Below, piece after piece: positions 53,206-62,672 of a stretch of DNA of 64,000 bases; positions within the stretch are counted from its first letter, which is position 1; each line of letters starts with the position of its first letter. The stretch is from assembly GCA_963830545.1 (NCBI GenBank), contig CAWHMK010000001.1, positions 2,356,001 through 2,420,000 on the forward strand, in the 5' to 3' direction. The position numbers were made by a program, and so were the translations under genes. The notes beneath the pieces are model-generated. The model was not told where the DNA came from. It saw only the letters and a program-made list of their open reading frames with translations, and did no database searches. This DNA comes from DATGJX01 sp963830545. Lineage in GTDB: Bacteria > Vulcanimicrobiota > Vulcanimicrobiia > Vulcanimicrobiales > Vulcanimicrobiaceae.

Positions 53206-54408
53206 ACAACAAGTCCATCGTGTTGGCATATTCCGGCGGGCTGGACACCTCCGTCTTGCTCAAACGTTTCATTCTCGAAGGCTACGAGGTTATCGCAATG
53301 ACCGCTGATCTCGGCGAGAGCGATGCGGTCGCCGGGAGCGGCGCCGCGCGAGCGCTCAAGCCGTAAAACAAAAGGCGCTGCGCTCGGCGCGCGCGAAGCC
53401 GTGCTCATCGACGCCAAAGAGCGGTTCATCGAAGATTTGCCTTCAAAGCGCTGCACGCCAACGCTTTGTATCAGGGTGTTTATCCGCTTTCGGCTGCACT
53501 CTCGCGGCCGCTGATCGCGCATCTGCTCGTGGAAACGGCGCACAAATACGGCGCTGCCGAACGGTTGCGCACGGTTGTACCGGAAAGGGCAACGACCAAG
53601 TGCGGATCGAGCTGGGCGTACGCGCACTGGATCCGCACCTCGATGTGCCGCGCTCCGCTGCGCGAGCAGCCGCTCTCGCGTCCCGATGCGATTGCGTTTG
53701 CGGCCGAGCACGGCGTGCCGGTATCGCACACGGCAGAAAAACCATATTCGATCGATGCGAACCTGTGGGGACGATCGATCGAAGCCGGCGTTTTGGAAGA
53801 TCCCTGGAATGCGCCGCCCGAGGACGCATACGCCTGGACGGCATCGCCGCACGATCGCCCGCCTTCGCCGGACGAAATCGTCATCGAGTTTTCCGACGGC
53901 CTGCCGTTACTTGACGGCAAGTCCGGCTGGGAGCTCGTTGCGCATCTCAACGCGCTCGCCGGAAAACACGGCGTCGGACGAATCGATCTGGTCGAGGATC
54001 GCGTCGTCGGCTTGAAGTCGCGCGAGGTCTACGAGTGTCCGGGATCGATCGTGCTTGATTGTGGCGCATAAAGCGCTCGAACGCGTCGTGCTTACGCGCG
54101 ACGAATTGCGCTTCAAGGCGCAGTGCGATCAGAAATACGCGCGAACTGGTGTACGACGGACTCTGGATGTCGCCGCTGCGCGAGGCGCTCGATGCGTTCA
54201 ACGCCGAGCGGCGCCCGACGCATTTCGGGAAAGGTGCGAGTACGCCTACATCAGGGAACGGCGACCGTTACGGGAGTTCAATCGCCGTTCGGACTATACT
54301 CCGAGGCGCTTGCGACGTACGGCAAAGGCGACGTGTTCGATCACCAGGCGGCGGGCGGTTTCATCAAGCTGCACGGATTGCCGCTGGAAATGGTGCGCCC
54401 GCGCGTGA
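53202..54408 (+). pseudogene. argG: Argininosuccinate synthase, all motifs present but many frameshifts
   Basis: Starts MNNKSIVLAYSGGLDTSVLL (ATP-binding PP loop) and continues in changing frames: LGAREAVLIDAKERFIED, ALYQGVYPLSAALSRPLIA, GKGNDQVRIELGVRALDPH, AEKPYSIDANLWGRSIEAGV, SGWELVAHLNALAGKHGVGR, LVEDRVVGLKSREVYECPGS, KALERVVLTRDELRFKAQ and GVQSPFGLYSEALATYGKGD. Breaks are seen near 53340, 53450, 53580, 53660, 54060, 54145, 54235 and 54390. Conserved residues persist throughout. It joins citrulline and aspartate. The natural stop (TGA at 54408, after C-A-R-A) is in another frame from argH, so the apparent ArgG-ArgH fusion is not real. Confidence 0.75.
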
Positions 54409-54413
54409 ATCAC

Positions 54414-55754
54414 ATGCTGCAATGGGGAGGGCGCTTCAGCGCTCCGCCGGATCGCGCGCTGCTGCAATTCGGCTCTTCGCTCGAAGAAGATCTCGTGCTC
54501 GCGCCGTTCGACGTGCAGTGCTCGCGCGCGCACGTTGCGGCTTTAAAGGCGGGAGGGATCATCGGTGATGCCGACGCGCAGGAACTGACGGACGCGCTCG
54601 GCGCAGTCGCCGCCGAGATCGCGAAAGGTGCGTTTCCGCACTTCGCGCGCTCGACCGGTGCGGAGGACGTGCACGGGGCGATCGACGCGCGCGTGCGCGA
54701 ACTCGCGCCGAAGGCCGGCGAATTGCTGCATGCGGGGCGCAGTCGTAACGATCAGGTTGCAACCACGCTGCTGCTGTACTGTGCAGACCGTGCGGCGCAA
54801 GGAAGAGCGACGGCTGCGGCGATCGCATCGAAATTCTGCGAACTTGCGAGCACGGAACTCGAGGCGCGAACGCTGGTTGCCGCAACCACCCATTGGCAGC
54901 CGGCGCAGCCGGTGCTGCTCGCATTTTGGCTTTGTGCCGCCGCCGAACCGTTCCTTCGCGATGCTCGCCGCTTTGCTGCGGCGAATGCGCAGACGCTTAC
55001 GTCTTGCCCGCTCGGTTCCGCAGCCGTCGCAGGCTCCTCGTTCCCGCTCGATCGCAATGCAGCCGCGAACGCGTTGGGGTTTTGCGGGCCCTCGCGCAAT
55101 GCGATGGATGCGGTCGGCAACCGCGACGCAGCGCTCGACGTTGCGCACGCGTGCGTACGCGCGCTGGTTTCCGCCTCGCGCGTCTGCGAAGAGTTTGTCC
55201 TTTGGTCCACGCCGCAGTTCGGATACGTGCGCATTGGAGATCGTGCGTCCACCGGCTCGAGCTTGATGCCCCAGAAGCGCAATCCCGATCCGTTGGAACT
55301 CGTGCGCGCGACGGCCGCCGCATCCGCCGGAGGCTTCGCGGGCGCGCTCGCTACGCTGAGCGGCATGGCGCTTTCGTATCATCGCGATTTGCAGATTACC
55401 AAGAGCGCAATCATCGCAACCGTGGAGAGAGCGCTGATTTCGCTCGATGCGTTCCTTCGCGTTCTCGCGCACGTGGAATTCAATCGCGCGCGCATGACGG
55501 CGCTCGCCGGTGAAGGCTTCACGGTTGCGACCGACGTGGCGGACGCGCTGATCGCGCAAGGTTGCACCGCGCGTGAAGCACACGAACAAGTCGGCGAATC
55601 GGTTCGCGCGAGTGAAAACGGCGGCACGCCGCCCGATTGGCCGAGCGCGTGCGATTCGGTCGAAGGCAAAGTCACATCCGGATCGACCAATCCCGGTGCC
55701 GTGCGCGACGCACTGAAATCTCTGCAAGCCGAACTGGCCGGCTTGCTTCGCTGA
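54414..55754 (+). CDS. argH: Argininosuccinate lyase
   Basis: The protein is 446 residues from ATG at 54414 (MLQWGGRFSAPPDRALLQFG), unbroken. Fumarase-superfamily blocks: VHGAIDARVRELAPKAGELL, HAGRSRNDQVATTLLLY, TTHWQPAQPVLLAFWL, and the signature loop GSSLMPQKRNPDPLEL with the catalytic serine. It releases arginine and fumarate. It follows argG by 5 bp. That this gene is intact while its upstream neighbours are riddled with indels marks the right edge of the damaged stretch. Confidence 0.94.
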   Translation: MLQWGGRFSAPPDRALLQFGSSLEEDLVLAPFDVQCSRAHVAALKAGGIIGDADAQELTDALGAVAAEIAKGAFPHFARSTGAEDVHGAIDARVRELAPKAGELLHAGRSRNDQVATTLLLYCADRAAQGRATAAAIASKFCELASTELEARTLVAATTHWQPAQPVLLAFWLCAAAEPFLRDARRFAAANAQTLTSCPLGSAAVAGSSFPLDRNAAANALGFCGPSRNAMDAVGNRDAALDVAHACVRALVSASRVCEEFVLWSTPQFGYVRIGDRASTGSSLMPQKRNPDPLELVRATAAASAGGFAGALATLSGMALSYHRDLQITKSAIIATVERALISLDAFLRVLAHVEFNRARMTALAGEGFTVATDVADALIAQGCTAREAHEQVGESVRASENGGTPPDWPSACDSVEGKVTSGSTNPGAVRDALKSLQAELAGLLR

Positions 55755-55894
55755 TGCGCGTCCACGTCTAGGGAGCCTCGGGGCGGAACGATTCGTTTGC
55801 GCGCGCGTGAATCGGCTCGCGTGCTCGCAAACAAAACCGGGCGCAACAGGGTGCGGCCGGCTCCGCCGCACGGGAGCGGAGCGAAAAGCGGGCG
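55755..55894. other. Convergent spacer with a hairpin
   Basis: The 140 bp between argH and the peptide-binding lipoprotein hold no gene. An inverted repeat at 55851-55871 (GTGCGGC, 7-nt loop, GCCGCAC) may act as a shared terminator, but no T run follows. Confidence 0.4.
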
Positions 55895-57535
55895 CTACCG
55901 CGCGAGAGACCAGTTGGCGACGTTCCACCAGGCGCCGTCGATGGAAACGCTCTCGCCGCGCAGTCGATCGGTGAAGACGTCGACCTCGTTGCGGTCGTAG
56001 ATTAGCACGATCGGCAACTCCTGGCTCAGCAGCGCCTGCAATCGCGCGTAGATCTCCTTGCGTTTGCTCGTGTCGAAGGTCCGTTGCCCTTCTCGAAGCA
56101 GCGCGTCGATTCGCGGATCGCAGATTCGCGACTTGTTGTATCCGTGCGGCGGCACGTTCGCGCACGCGAATTGATCGGTTGGATCCGGATCGTCTCCGTT
56201 CACGAATCCGTAGAGCGCCAGATTGAATTTGCCGCCGTACACGGGGCCGCCTTCGCCGGCCGGCGCGACGAACTGCGTGATGTTGAACTGTTTGAGCGTG
56301 ATGCGTGCTCCGACGGCGCGTTCGTATTGCGTAATGGAATTGCCGATGATTGCATCGCCGGGCGTAGCGGCTTGGATAATGAGTTGCAGATCGAGAGGCT
56401 CGCCCGACTTGCGCCTCAAGCCGTCGGGTCCGATTGTCCATCCCGCCGCATCGAGCAATGCACGCGCGTGCGCCGGATCGTACGGAATATCCGGATATGC
56501 TTTGCCATCGTACGCCCAGAAGAACAAGCCGCGCGCGGCATGGGTGCTCGTAACGGCGCCGCGGTACGCTTTTGCGACGAGGCTGGGGATGTCGATCGCC
56601 TCCGAAAGCGCGTGGCGCACGCGCGGATCGCCGGTGGCGGGATCCTGCGTATTGAAGATGATCGCTCCGACGCCCGCGACCGGACTTGCCGTCGTCCGGT
56701 AGCCTTTGAGCTGCAGCAACTGGGGATACTGCGCGTAGTCCTGTTCGTTGAAATATCCTTGCACTTCGTGCGTCTGCAGCAGGTTGAGTGCCGTTTGGGG
56801 ATCCGGCACGAAGCGTATCGTCAGCCGGTCGATTTTCGCCTTGCCGCTGTAGTAATACGGATTCGCGTGCATGACCACGCGGTCGCCGTGGATCCAGCGG
56901 CTCACGACGTACGGCCCGGAGCCGATGGGCTGCTGATCGAACGGAATGTGATTGAAATCCGGATACTTCGCGAGCAGATGACTCGGAAGTATCGGAAAAC
57001 CTTGGGGAGCCAAAACCAATGTGAGCAGCGGCGAAAACGGCTCTTTGAGATGGAGAACCAGTGTGTAGTCGTTCGGCGCTTCCGCTTTTGCCACGCGGTC
57101 GTATCCGAACCGCGATTGGACATTGTTCGCGGGATCGTTGACGGCGTCGATGCTCCAGACGCAGTCGCGCGCCGTCAGGGGCGCGCCATCGGCAAACCGG
57201 ATCCCTTTTCGCAGATGATACGTGACCGTCATGCCGTCGCGGCTGATGCCGCCGTTCGCGAGCGTCGGCACCCGCAGCGCCGCATCCCCGACCAGTTTGC
57301 CGCTCGCGTCGTACTTCACGAGATAGGAAAAGAGTAAGAAGCCCCACTCCGTCGACGACTGCCCGTTTTCGAGCGCCGGATTGAGCGATTCGGGTTCGCG
57401 CTGCTGTGCGATCTGGAATTGCGTGAGCTCGCCTTTCGGTGCCGTATGCGCGTTCGAACAGGCTGCGAGCGCGCAGACGACTATGCCCGAGAGCGCGCGC
57501 GCCAGGGAGAATCGTGGAATTTTTGGATATTTCAG
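55895..57535 (-). CDS. Peptide ABC transporter substrate-binding lipoprotein
   Basis: A DppA/OppA-type protein of about 546 residues, intact. Lipoprotein signal IVVCALAACS, then QREPESLNPALENGQSS, VTYHLRKGIRFADGAPLTAR, PIGSGPYVVSRWIHGDRVVM, IRFVPDPQTALNLLQT and PDPTDQFACANVPPHGYNKS. It binds peptides or related solutes for an ABC importer whose permeases are not in view. It is homologous to the protein at 26041-27676. No ATG, GTG or TTG lies near the mature start; a CTG at 57533-57535 overlaps the tsaD stop as CTGA with GAGGTG upstream, so CTG initiation is proposed. An upstream ATG (57697) would add 54 dissimilar residues. Confidence 0.86.
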   Translation of the reverse strand: MKYPKIPRFSLARALSGIVVCALAACSNAHTAPKGELTQFQIAQQREPESLNPALENGQSSTEWGFLLFSYLVKYDASGKLVGDAALRVPTLANGGISRDGMTVTYHLRKGIRFADGAPLTARDCVWSIDAVNDPANNVQSRFGYDRVAKAEAPNDYTLVLHLKEPFSPLLTLVLAPQGFPILPSHLLAKYPDFNHIPFDQQPIGSGPYVVSRWIHGDRVVMHANPYYYSGKAKIDRLTIRFVPDPQTALNLLQTHEVQGYFNEQDYAQYPQLLQLKGYRTTASPVAGVGAIIFNTQDPATGDPRVRHALSEAIDIPSLVAKAYRGAVTSTHAARGLFFWAYDGKAYPDIPYDPAHARALLDAAGWTIGPDGLRRKSGEPLDLQLIIQAATPGDAIIGNSITQYERAVGARITLKQFNITQFVAPAGEGGPVYGGKFNLALYGFVNGDDPDPTDQFACANVPPHGYNKSRICDPRIDALLREGQRTFDTSKRKEIYARLQALLSQELPIVLIYDRNEVDVFTDRLRGESVSIDGAWWNVANWSLAR

Positions 57536-58542
57536 GGCGACACCTCGAACGGAAGATTGGCATCGGCGGTGAGCGTCAGTGGATCGGCACGCACGGCTTC
57601 TCCTTGGTAAGCAGCCGCGGCCGCGATCATCGCGGCATTGTCGGTGCAGTATTTCGGCGGGGGAATGAGCGCAGGAACCCCGGTGCGCGAACTCCAATCG
57701 CGCAACGCCGCCTGCAGCGCGGAGTTGGCGGCCACACCGCCGGAAAGCACGACGGACGTATACGCTTCGCGCTCGAATGCGGCATTCAGACGCTGAACGA
57801 GCACGTCGACCACCGCGGCTTGAAACGAGGCCGCAACGTCGGCTTTATCGGCGCTTGCGCCTTCATCGGACTCGACGTAATACCGCACCGCGGTCTTCAA
57901 ACCGGAAAAGGACATGTCGAGCGATCCGGGACCGGCACGATGCCGCGGAAACGCTATTGCCGCGGCGTTTCCGCTTTTTGCGAGCTTGTCCAGATGCGGA
58001 CCACCAGGGAAACCGAGTCCCAACAGACGCGCGGTCTTGTCGTATGCCTCACCGGCTGCGTCGTCCTTGGTTTTGCCGATGACGCGCATGCTCGTCGCGC
58101 CGCGCACGTCGACCAGTTGCGAGTGACCGCCGGAAACGAGCAGCGCGAGAAACGGATATTGCGGCTCGTCGTCGCGGTCGAGAAACGCCGCGAAGATGTG
58201 GCCGTGCAGATGATTTACGCCGTAAAGCGGCTTGTCCAGCGCGAATGACAGGGCTTTGGCAGCCGCAACGCCGACGACCAAACTGCCGACGAGCCCGGGA
58301 CCGCGAGTCACCGCGATGCCGTCGATGGCATCGAGCGCGACGCCCGCGCGTCCGGCGGCGTCTTCGATGGCCGCGGAAAGGAGCGCCACGTGCTGGCGGC
58401 TGGCGATTTCCGGCACGATTCCACCGTATTTCGCGTGGAACGCGTCCTGATTCGTGCAGACGCTCGAGCGCACGCTGCGCCCGTTTTCGACGATGGCGGT
58501 TGCGGTGTCGTCGCAGGACGTCTCGATCCCGAGCAAGAGCAT
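57532..58542 (-). CDS. tsaD: tRNA N6-adenosine threonylcarbamoyltransferase
   Basis: The 336-residue ASKHA-fold protein starts MLLLGIETSCDDTATAIVEN and has VPEIASRQHV, GVNHLHGHIFAAF with its metal-binding histidines (HxxxH-type NHLHGH), VSGGHSQLV, GEAYDKTARLLGLGFPGGP, LSGGVAANSALQ and CTDNAAMIAAAA. It transfers the threonylcarbamoyl group to A37 of ANN-decoding tRNAs with TsaB/TsaE. It is followed by an overlapping peptide-binding lipoprotein gene, and the divergence from normal tsa neighbours is not informative. Confidence 0.95.
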   Translation of the reverse strand: MLLLGIETSCDDTATAIVENGRSVRSSVCTNQDAFHAKYGGIVPEIASRQHVALLSAAIEDAAGRAGVALDAIDGIAVTRGPGLVGSLVVGVAAAKALSFALDKPLYGVNHLHGHIFAAFLDRDDEPQYPFLALLVSGGHSQLVDVRGATSMRVIGKTKDDAAGEAYDKTARLLGLGFPGGPHLDKLAKSGNAAAIAFPRHRAGPGSLDMSFSGLKTAVRYYVESDEGASADKADVAASFQAAVVDVLVQRLNAAFEREAYTSVVLSGGVAANSALQAALRDWSSRTGVPALIPPPKYCTDNAAMIAAAAAYQGEAVRADPLTLTADANLPFEVSP

Positions 58543-58552
58543 AACTGCCGGG

Positions 58553-58981
58553 CTACGTTACGTCTTGCGGCCCATCCTCCGTCCAAATGCGTTCGTGCCC
58601 CACGCGCGCGCTCTCGGCGCCCAATCGCCAAATGCAAAGCAGTATCGCCGCCAAACCCGTGAAAATCATGAAGTCGGACCAAATCAAACCAACGAACGTC
58701 CAAAGAATACTGAACGCCAGCAGAATCGGCCACGGGCTTTCCTTCGTGAAAATGCCGACGTCTTCGCCCGCCGCATCCTTTTGCCGCATCTGCGCTTGGT
58801 CGCCCGCGAGCTCCGCGTTTCGCTCCGCGGTCAGCGCGTATCCGGCGGCAAAGGCGAGCGCGCACGCCATGAATCCGAGCATCAGCGTGCCCGCATATTC
58901 ATGCGATGCAAACCAGTACACGATGGAAATGCTCGCGCCGAACGCAGCCGACGAAAGAAACAATCCGGCGAACGTTTTCAC
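58553..58981 (-). CDS. ctaF: Cytochrome c oxidase subunit IV, actinobacterial CtaF type
   Basis: The 142-residue protein has four hydrophobic helices and the loop DVGIFTKESPWPILLAFSIL that is typical of actinobacterial CtaF. It follows ctaD by one base, completing ctaC-ctaD-ctaF. It is a small structural subunit of the aa3 oxidase and holds no cofactor. The C-terminus (RVGHERIWTEDGPQDVT) is cytoplasmic. Identification rests on the PWP loop, topology and context. Confidence 0.82.
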   Translation of the reverse strand: MKTFAGLFLSSAAFGASISIVYWFASHEYAGTLMLGFMACALAFAAGYALTAERNAELAGDQAQMRQKDAAGEDVGIFTKESPWPILLAFSILWTFVGLIWSDFMIFTGLAAILLCIWRLGAESARVGHERIWTEDGPQDVT

Positions 58982-58982
58982 G

Positions 58983-60579
58983 TCAGGCCCCTTGTTCCGC
59001 CAGCTCGGGGTGCGTCATGTCCCAAACCGGGCGTTCGGAGCGAATCGGCGGCAGCGCGTGGAAATTGAACTCCGGCGGCGGGCACGACGTGGCCCATTCG
59101 AGCGTGAACGATCCGCCCCACGGATCGTCGGGCAGCGGCTCGCGCACCTTCGATTCGATCTTCGAAACGACGACGTTCAAAATGAATGCAATGACTGCGA
59201 ACGCCATGACGCCCGATCCGACGGAAGAAAGCGCGTTGAGCCAGGGCAGATCTCCGGTGGCGGGGTAGGTGAAAACGCGGCGCGGCATGCCTTCGATGCC
59301 CATGAAGAACCACGGAATGAACGTGACGTTGAAGCCGACGAACATCAGCCAGAAACTGATCTTCCCGAGCGTCTCGTTCAGCTTGATGCCGAACATCTTC
59401 GGGAACCAAAAATACATTGCGCCGAAGAGCGCGAACATCGCGCCGCCGCCGAGCGTGTAATGAAAATGCGAGACCAGAAAATAGCTCGTCTTCGACGTGG
59501 TAGTCGATCGGAGGTGACGCGACCATGACGCCGGTAATCCCGCCGATGAGGAAGTTCGCCAAAAATCCGAGCGCGAAGAGCATCGGCGTCGTCAGCCGGA
59601 TATGCCCTTTCCACATCGTGCCGAGCCAGTTCCAGTATTTCACGCCGGTCGGAATCGCGATGAGAAACGACATGCCCGCGAAGAACCCGTTGGCGACGGC
59701 GCCGGTGACGAACATGTGATGCGCCCACACCCCCATCGACAAGCCGGCGATGGCAAACGCGGAGAGCACCATGCCGACGTAGCCGTAGAGCGGCTTGGAC
59801 GAAAATACCGCGACGATCTCCGAGATGACGCCGAACGAGGGCAAGATCATCACGTAGACTTCGGGGTGGCCGAAGAACCAGAACAAGTGCTGGTACAGAA
59901 TCACGTTGCCGCCGTGCTGCGGATCGAAGAAGTGCGCGCCGTAATGTCGCTCGAGCAGCAGCTCGAACATCGTAACGGTAAGCGCGGGAAACGCCATGAG
60001 AATGAGCAGCGCCGTCGCGAGAATCTCCCATGTGAAGATCGGCATGCGCCACATCGTCATTCCGGGCGCGCGATAGAGAATAATCGTCGCTGTGAAATTC
60101 ACCGCGACCATGATCGTCGCAATACCGTTGAGGAGGATGCCGATGATCCACAGATCCTGCCCGCCGCCGGTGCCGGCGATCTGCGTCGAAAGGGGTGCGT
60201 ACGCGGTCCAGCCGGCGGCGGCTCCGCCGCCTTCCGCGAACACGCCGCAAAAGATCGTAAAGCCGCTGATCATGAAGAGATAGACGCCGAGGGCGTTCAG
60301 CCGCGGAAATGCCATGTCCGGCGCGCCGATCTGCAAGGGCACCAAATAGTTTCCCAGGCCGAATCCGATCGGCGCGATGACCAAGAAAATCATCGCCGTG
60401 CCGTGCAAGGTGAATATCTGGTTGTACGCATGCGCAGAGACGATATTTTGATGCGGCTGGGCCAGCTGCAGCCGGATCACGAGCGAGAGCAAGCCCGCGA
60501 TGATGAAGAAGAGTCCGCTGGTCATGATGTACATGATGCCGATCGACTTGTGGTTCGTGGTCGTCAGCCAATGCGTCAT
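58983..60579 (-). CDS. ctaD: Cytochrome c oxidase subunit I (one frameshift)
   Basis: A 12-helix haem-copper oxidase subunit of about 532 residues. Haem a and CuB ligands are seen in FTLHGTAMIFLV, WFFGHPEVYVMILPSFGVIS (His-Tyr crosslink region) and MGVWAHHMFVTG, and LVSHFHYTLGG carries the last haem histidines. The frame breaks near 59494, between PIDYHV and KTSYFLVSHFHYTLGG; one surplus base explains it. It reduces O2 to water and pumps protons. ATG overlaps the ctaC stop (ATGA). Confidence 0.93.
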
Positions 60580-61230
60580 ACGGGTGACTGCCCTCCGCTT
60601 GCAAGCCAGCGGTCATAGTCGGCGAGGGGCACGACCTTGACGTTGAACGTCATGAGTGCGTGATCCAATCCGCAATATTCCGAACAGACCCCGTGAAAGA
60701 GTCCGGCCCTCGTCGGCGTGATGTCGAAATGATTCGTCATGCCGGGATTGGCGTCTCGCTTGAACAGAAAGCTCGGGATCCAGAACGAGTGCACGACGTC
60801 GTCGGAGTAGAGATTAATTTGCGTCATCTTGCCTAGGGGCATCACGAGCGTGGGCGGGTCGTACACGGTCCCGTTGATCGTAATGCGGTTGGGATAGCGG
60901 AACTGCCACGACCAGCGGTATGCGGTCACGTCGACAGCTGCAAATGGGTGCGGCCTGCAGAAAATCGACGACGCCCTCGCGTATGTACGTGATGTAAAAC
61001 AACCCGATCACGATGATGAAAGGGATCACCACGCCCGTTATTTCGATCTTCGGGTTTTTCTTGAACTGCGGCGGAAGTCCGGGCGTGCCCGGCCGCGCAC
61101 GCCAGCGAATCAGCGAATACGCCATTAGCCCATAGACGAATATCGCGACGAACAACGCCGCGCCGCCAAAGATGTACCAGACGCCTGCGAGGTCCTGCGC
61201 CTGCAGTGACGCGGGGTGCATGATGGGCAT
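60576..61230 (-). CDS. ctaC: Cytochrome c oxidase subunit II (one frameshift)
   Basis: About 217 residues. Two N-terminal helices (VWYIFGGAALFVAIFVYGLM; ITGVVIPFIIVIGLFYIT) anchor a periplasmic cupredoxin domain with TAYRWSWQFRYPN, DVVHSFWIPSF and the CuA site GVCSEYCGLDHALM. The frame slips near 60945, between the second helix and TAYRW. It takes electrons from cytochrome c to CtaD. Unlike many CtaC there is no lipobox or C-terminal cytochrome c domain. Its 5' end lies within about 20 bp of the divergent ctaE start. Confidence 0.9.
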
Positions 61231-61248
61231 GTCGCGAGCTACTTACCC

Positions 61249-61863
61249 ATGGACTGTACGATAGAAAACCAAGGCATCGGGTACAAAATCGCCGTGACGC
61301 GACATCAGCCGCCGATGCCCGTTCGTGCGCATCCTATCGTCCTGGGCACGATCATTTTCATCGCATCCGAGACGATGTTCTTTTCGGCGCTTTTTGCAAC
61401 GTACTACGATTTGAAAAGCACGGCCGCAGTATGGCCGCCGCCGTACGTTCATTTGGACGAGCTCGGCCCGGCATTCGGAACGTTTTTCCTGATTGCCAGC
61501 AGTCTGATGATGTTTCCGTTGATGCGCGCGCTGAACAAACGGAACTACAAGGCGGCGTACGGCTGGTTATACGGCGGCATCATCGGCGGGCTCGGCTATA
61601 TCGGTTCGGCGATGCACGGCTATTCGCGCCAGGATTTCAACATGCACTCGGGGGCGTACGGCTCCATCTACATGACGATGACCGGCTTCCATTTGCTGCA
61701 CGTCGTCGCCGGCGTGCTCATGCTTATCGGCCTGTACTACGCGCTGCAGTCCCCCGCGATGCGCGTCGACAAGCACGGCGCAGCCGAAGCGATCACCTAT
61801 TACTGGCATTTCGTCACCGTCATGTGGTTCGGCATCTATACGACCATCTATTGGATCAAATGA
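61249..61863 (+). CDS. ctaE: Cytochrome c oxidase subunit III
   Basis: The protein is 204 residues from ATG at 61249, with five helices. Blocks HPIVLGTIIFIASETMFFSA, LFATYYDLKS, FNMHSGAYGSIYMTMTGFHL and YYWHFVTVMWFGIYTTIYW are those of the short (five-helix) CtaE found in Actinobacteria and others. An in-frame ATG at 61216 overlaps ctaC, and a GTG near 61291 is also possible. It is coupled to qcrA by an ATGA overlap. Confidence 0.92.
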   Translation: MDCTIENQGIGYKIAVTRHQPPMPVRAHPIVLGTIIFIASETMFFSALFATYYDLKSTAAVWPPPYVHLDELGPAFGTFFLIASSLMMFPLMRALNKRNYKAAYGWLYGGIIGGLGYIGSAMHGYSRQDFNMHSGAYGSIYMTMTGFHLLHVVAGVLMLIGLYYALQSPAMRVDKHGAAEAITYYWHFVTVMWFGIYTTIYWIK

Positions 61864-62672
61864 CCGCCCGGGATAGAGCGATCGCTGCATCGCTGCTGCT
61901 CTCGATCGTGGGCAGCGTCGGGTTCATGATCGCGTACGCCGAGCAGATGAGCACGCAATGGGAGGGGTTCGCTCTCGCCTGCGTGTTCGGGGGCTTTATG
62001 CTGGCCGCGCTCGGCTGGTCGCGCTGGATCATTCCACACGAGCAAGTCGTCGATCTCCGCGACACGTATCCGCAGCCGGCGGAAGAGCGCGCGGGCATGG
62101 TAGATTGGTGGGAGCACGGCGCCGCGCAGACGACGCGCCGCACGTGGCTCACGCGGATGTTCTACACGGCTATCGGCGTCTTCGGATTGGCGGCGCTGTT
62201 TCCGGTCGGCTCGCTGGGACCGGAACCGGACGGCGCATTGTTTCATACGCGATGGAAACGCGGAGTCAGGCTGCAGCGCTCCGACGGCTCCCTGGTCAAA
62301 GCCGGAGACTTAAATGAAGAAACGGCCGTAACGGTGTTTCCGGAAGGCAGCATCGGCGATTCCCAGTCCATGACCGTTCTCGTCAAACTTCCCGATGGAT
62401 TGGTCGCAACGGCGCCGCAGGGGTACATCGCGTACTCCAAAATGTGCACGCACGCCGGCTGCCCGGTTGCGCTTTACCGTTCCTCGGATCACCGCTTGAT
62501 CTGTCCCTGTCACCAATCCGCGTTCGACGTTACGGCTAATGCGGCCGTCGTTTCCGGTCCCGCAGACCACCCGCTTCCACGCTTGCCGATCGCAATCGCT
62601 TCCGACGGCTACTTGCAAGCCACCGGCGATTTTCCCGATCCCGTCGGTCCCGGATTTTGGGAGCATTCGTGA
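61860..62672 (+). CDS. qcrA: Rieske iron-sulfur subunit of the cytochrome bc complex, actinobacterial QcrA type
   Basis: The 270-residue protein has three membrane helices (LLLSIVGSVGFMIAYAEQMS; FALACVFGGFMLAALGW; MFYTAIGVFGLAALFPVG) rather than the usual one, and a C-terminal Rieske domain with the 2Fe-2S ligands CTHAGCPVALY and LICPCHQSAFDVT. It passes electrons from quinol to the c-type cytochrome. ATG overlaps the ctaE stop; the stop overlaps the qcrB GTG. Confidence 0.93.
   Translation: MTARDRAIAASLLLSIVGSVGFMIAYAEQMSTQWEGFALACVFGGFMLAALGWSRWIIPHEQVVDLRDTYPQPAEERAGMVDWWEHGAAQTTRRTWLTRMFYTAIGVFGLAALFPVGSLGPEPDGALFHTRWKRGVRLQRSDGSLVKAGDLNEETAVTVFPEGSIGDSQSMTVLVKLPDGLVATAPQGYIAYSKMCTHAGCPVALYRSSDHRLICPCHQSAFDVTANAAVVSGPADHPLPRLPIAIASDGYLQATGDFPDPVGPGFWEHS

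Noticed and set aside
54123..55754. A 543-codon frame that looks like an ArgG-ArgH fusion
   Set aside because: The ArgG stop (TGA at 54408) exists in another frame and argH has its own ATG 5 bp later; the frame is joined only through an indel near 54390.
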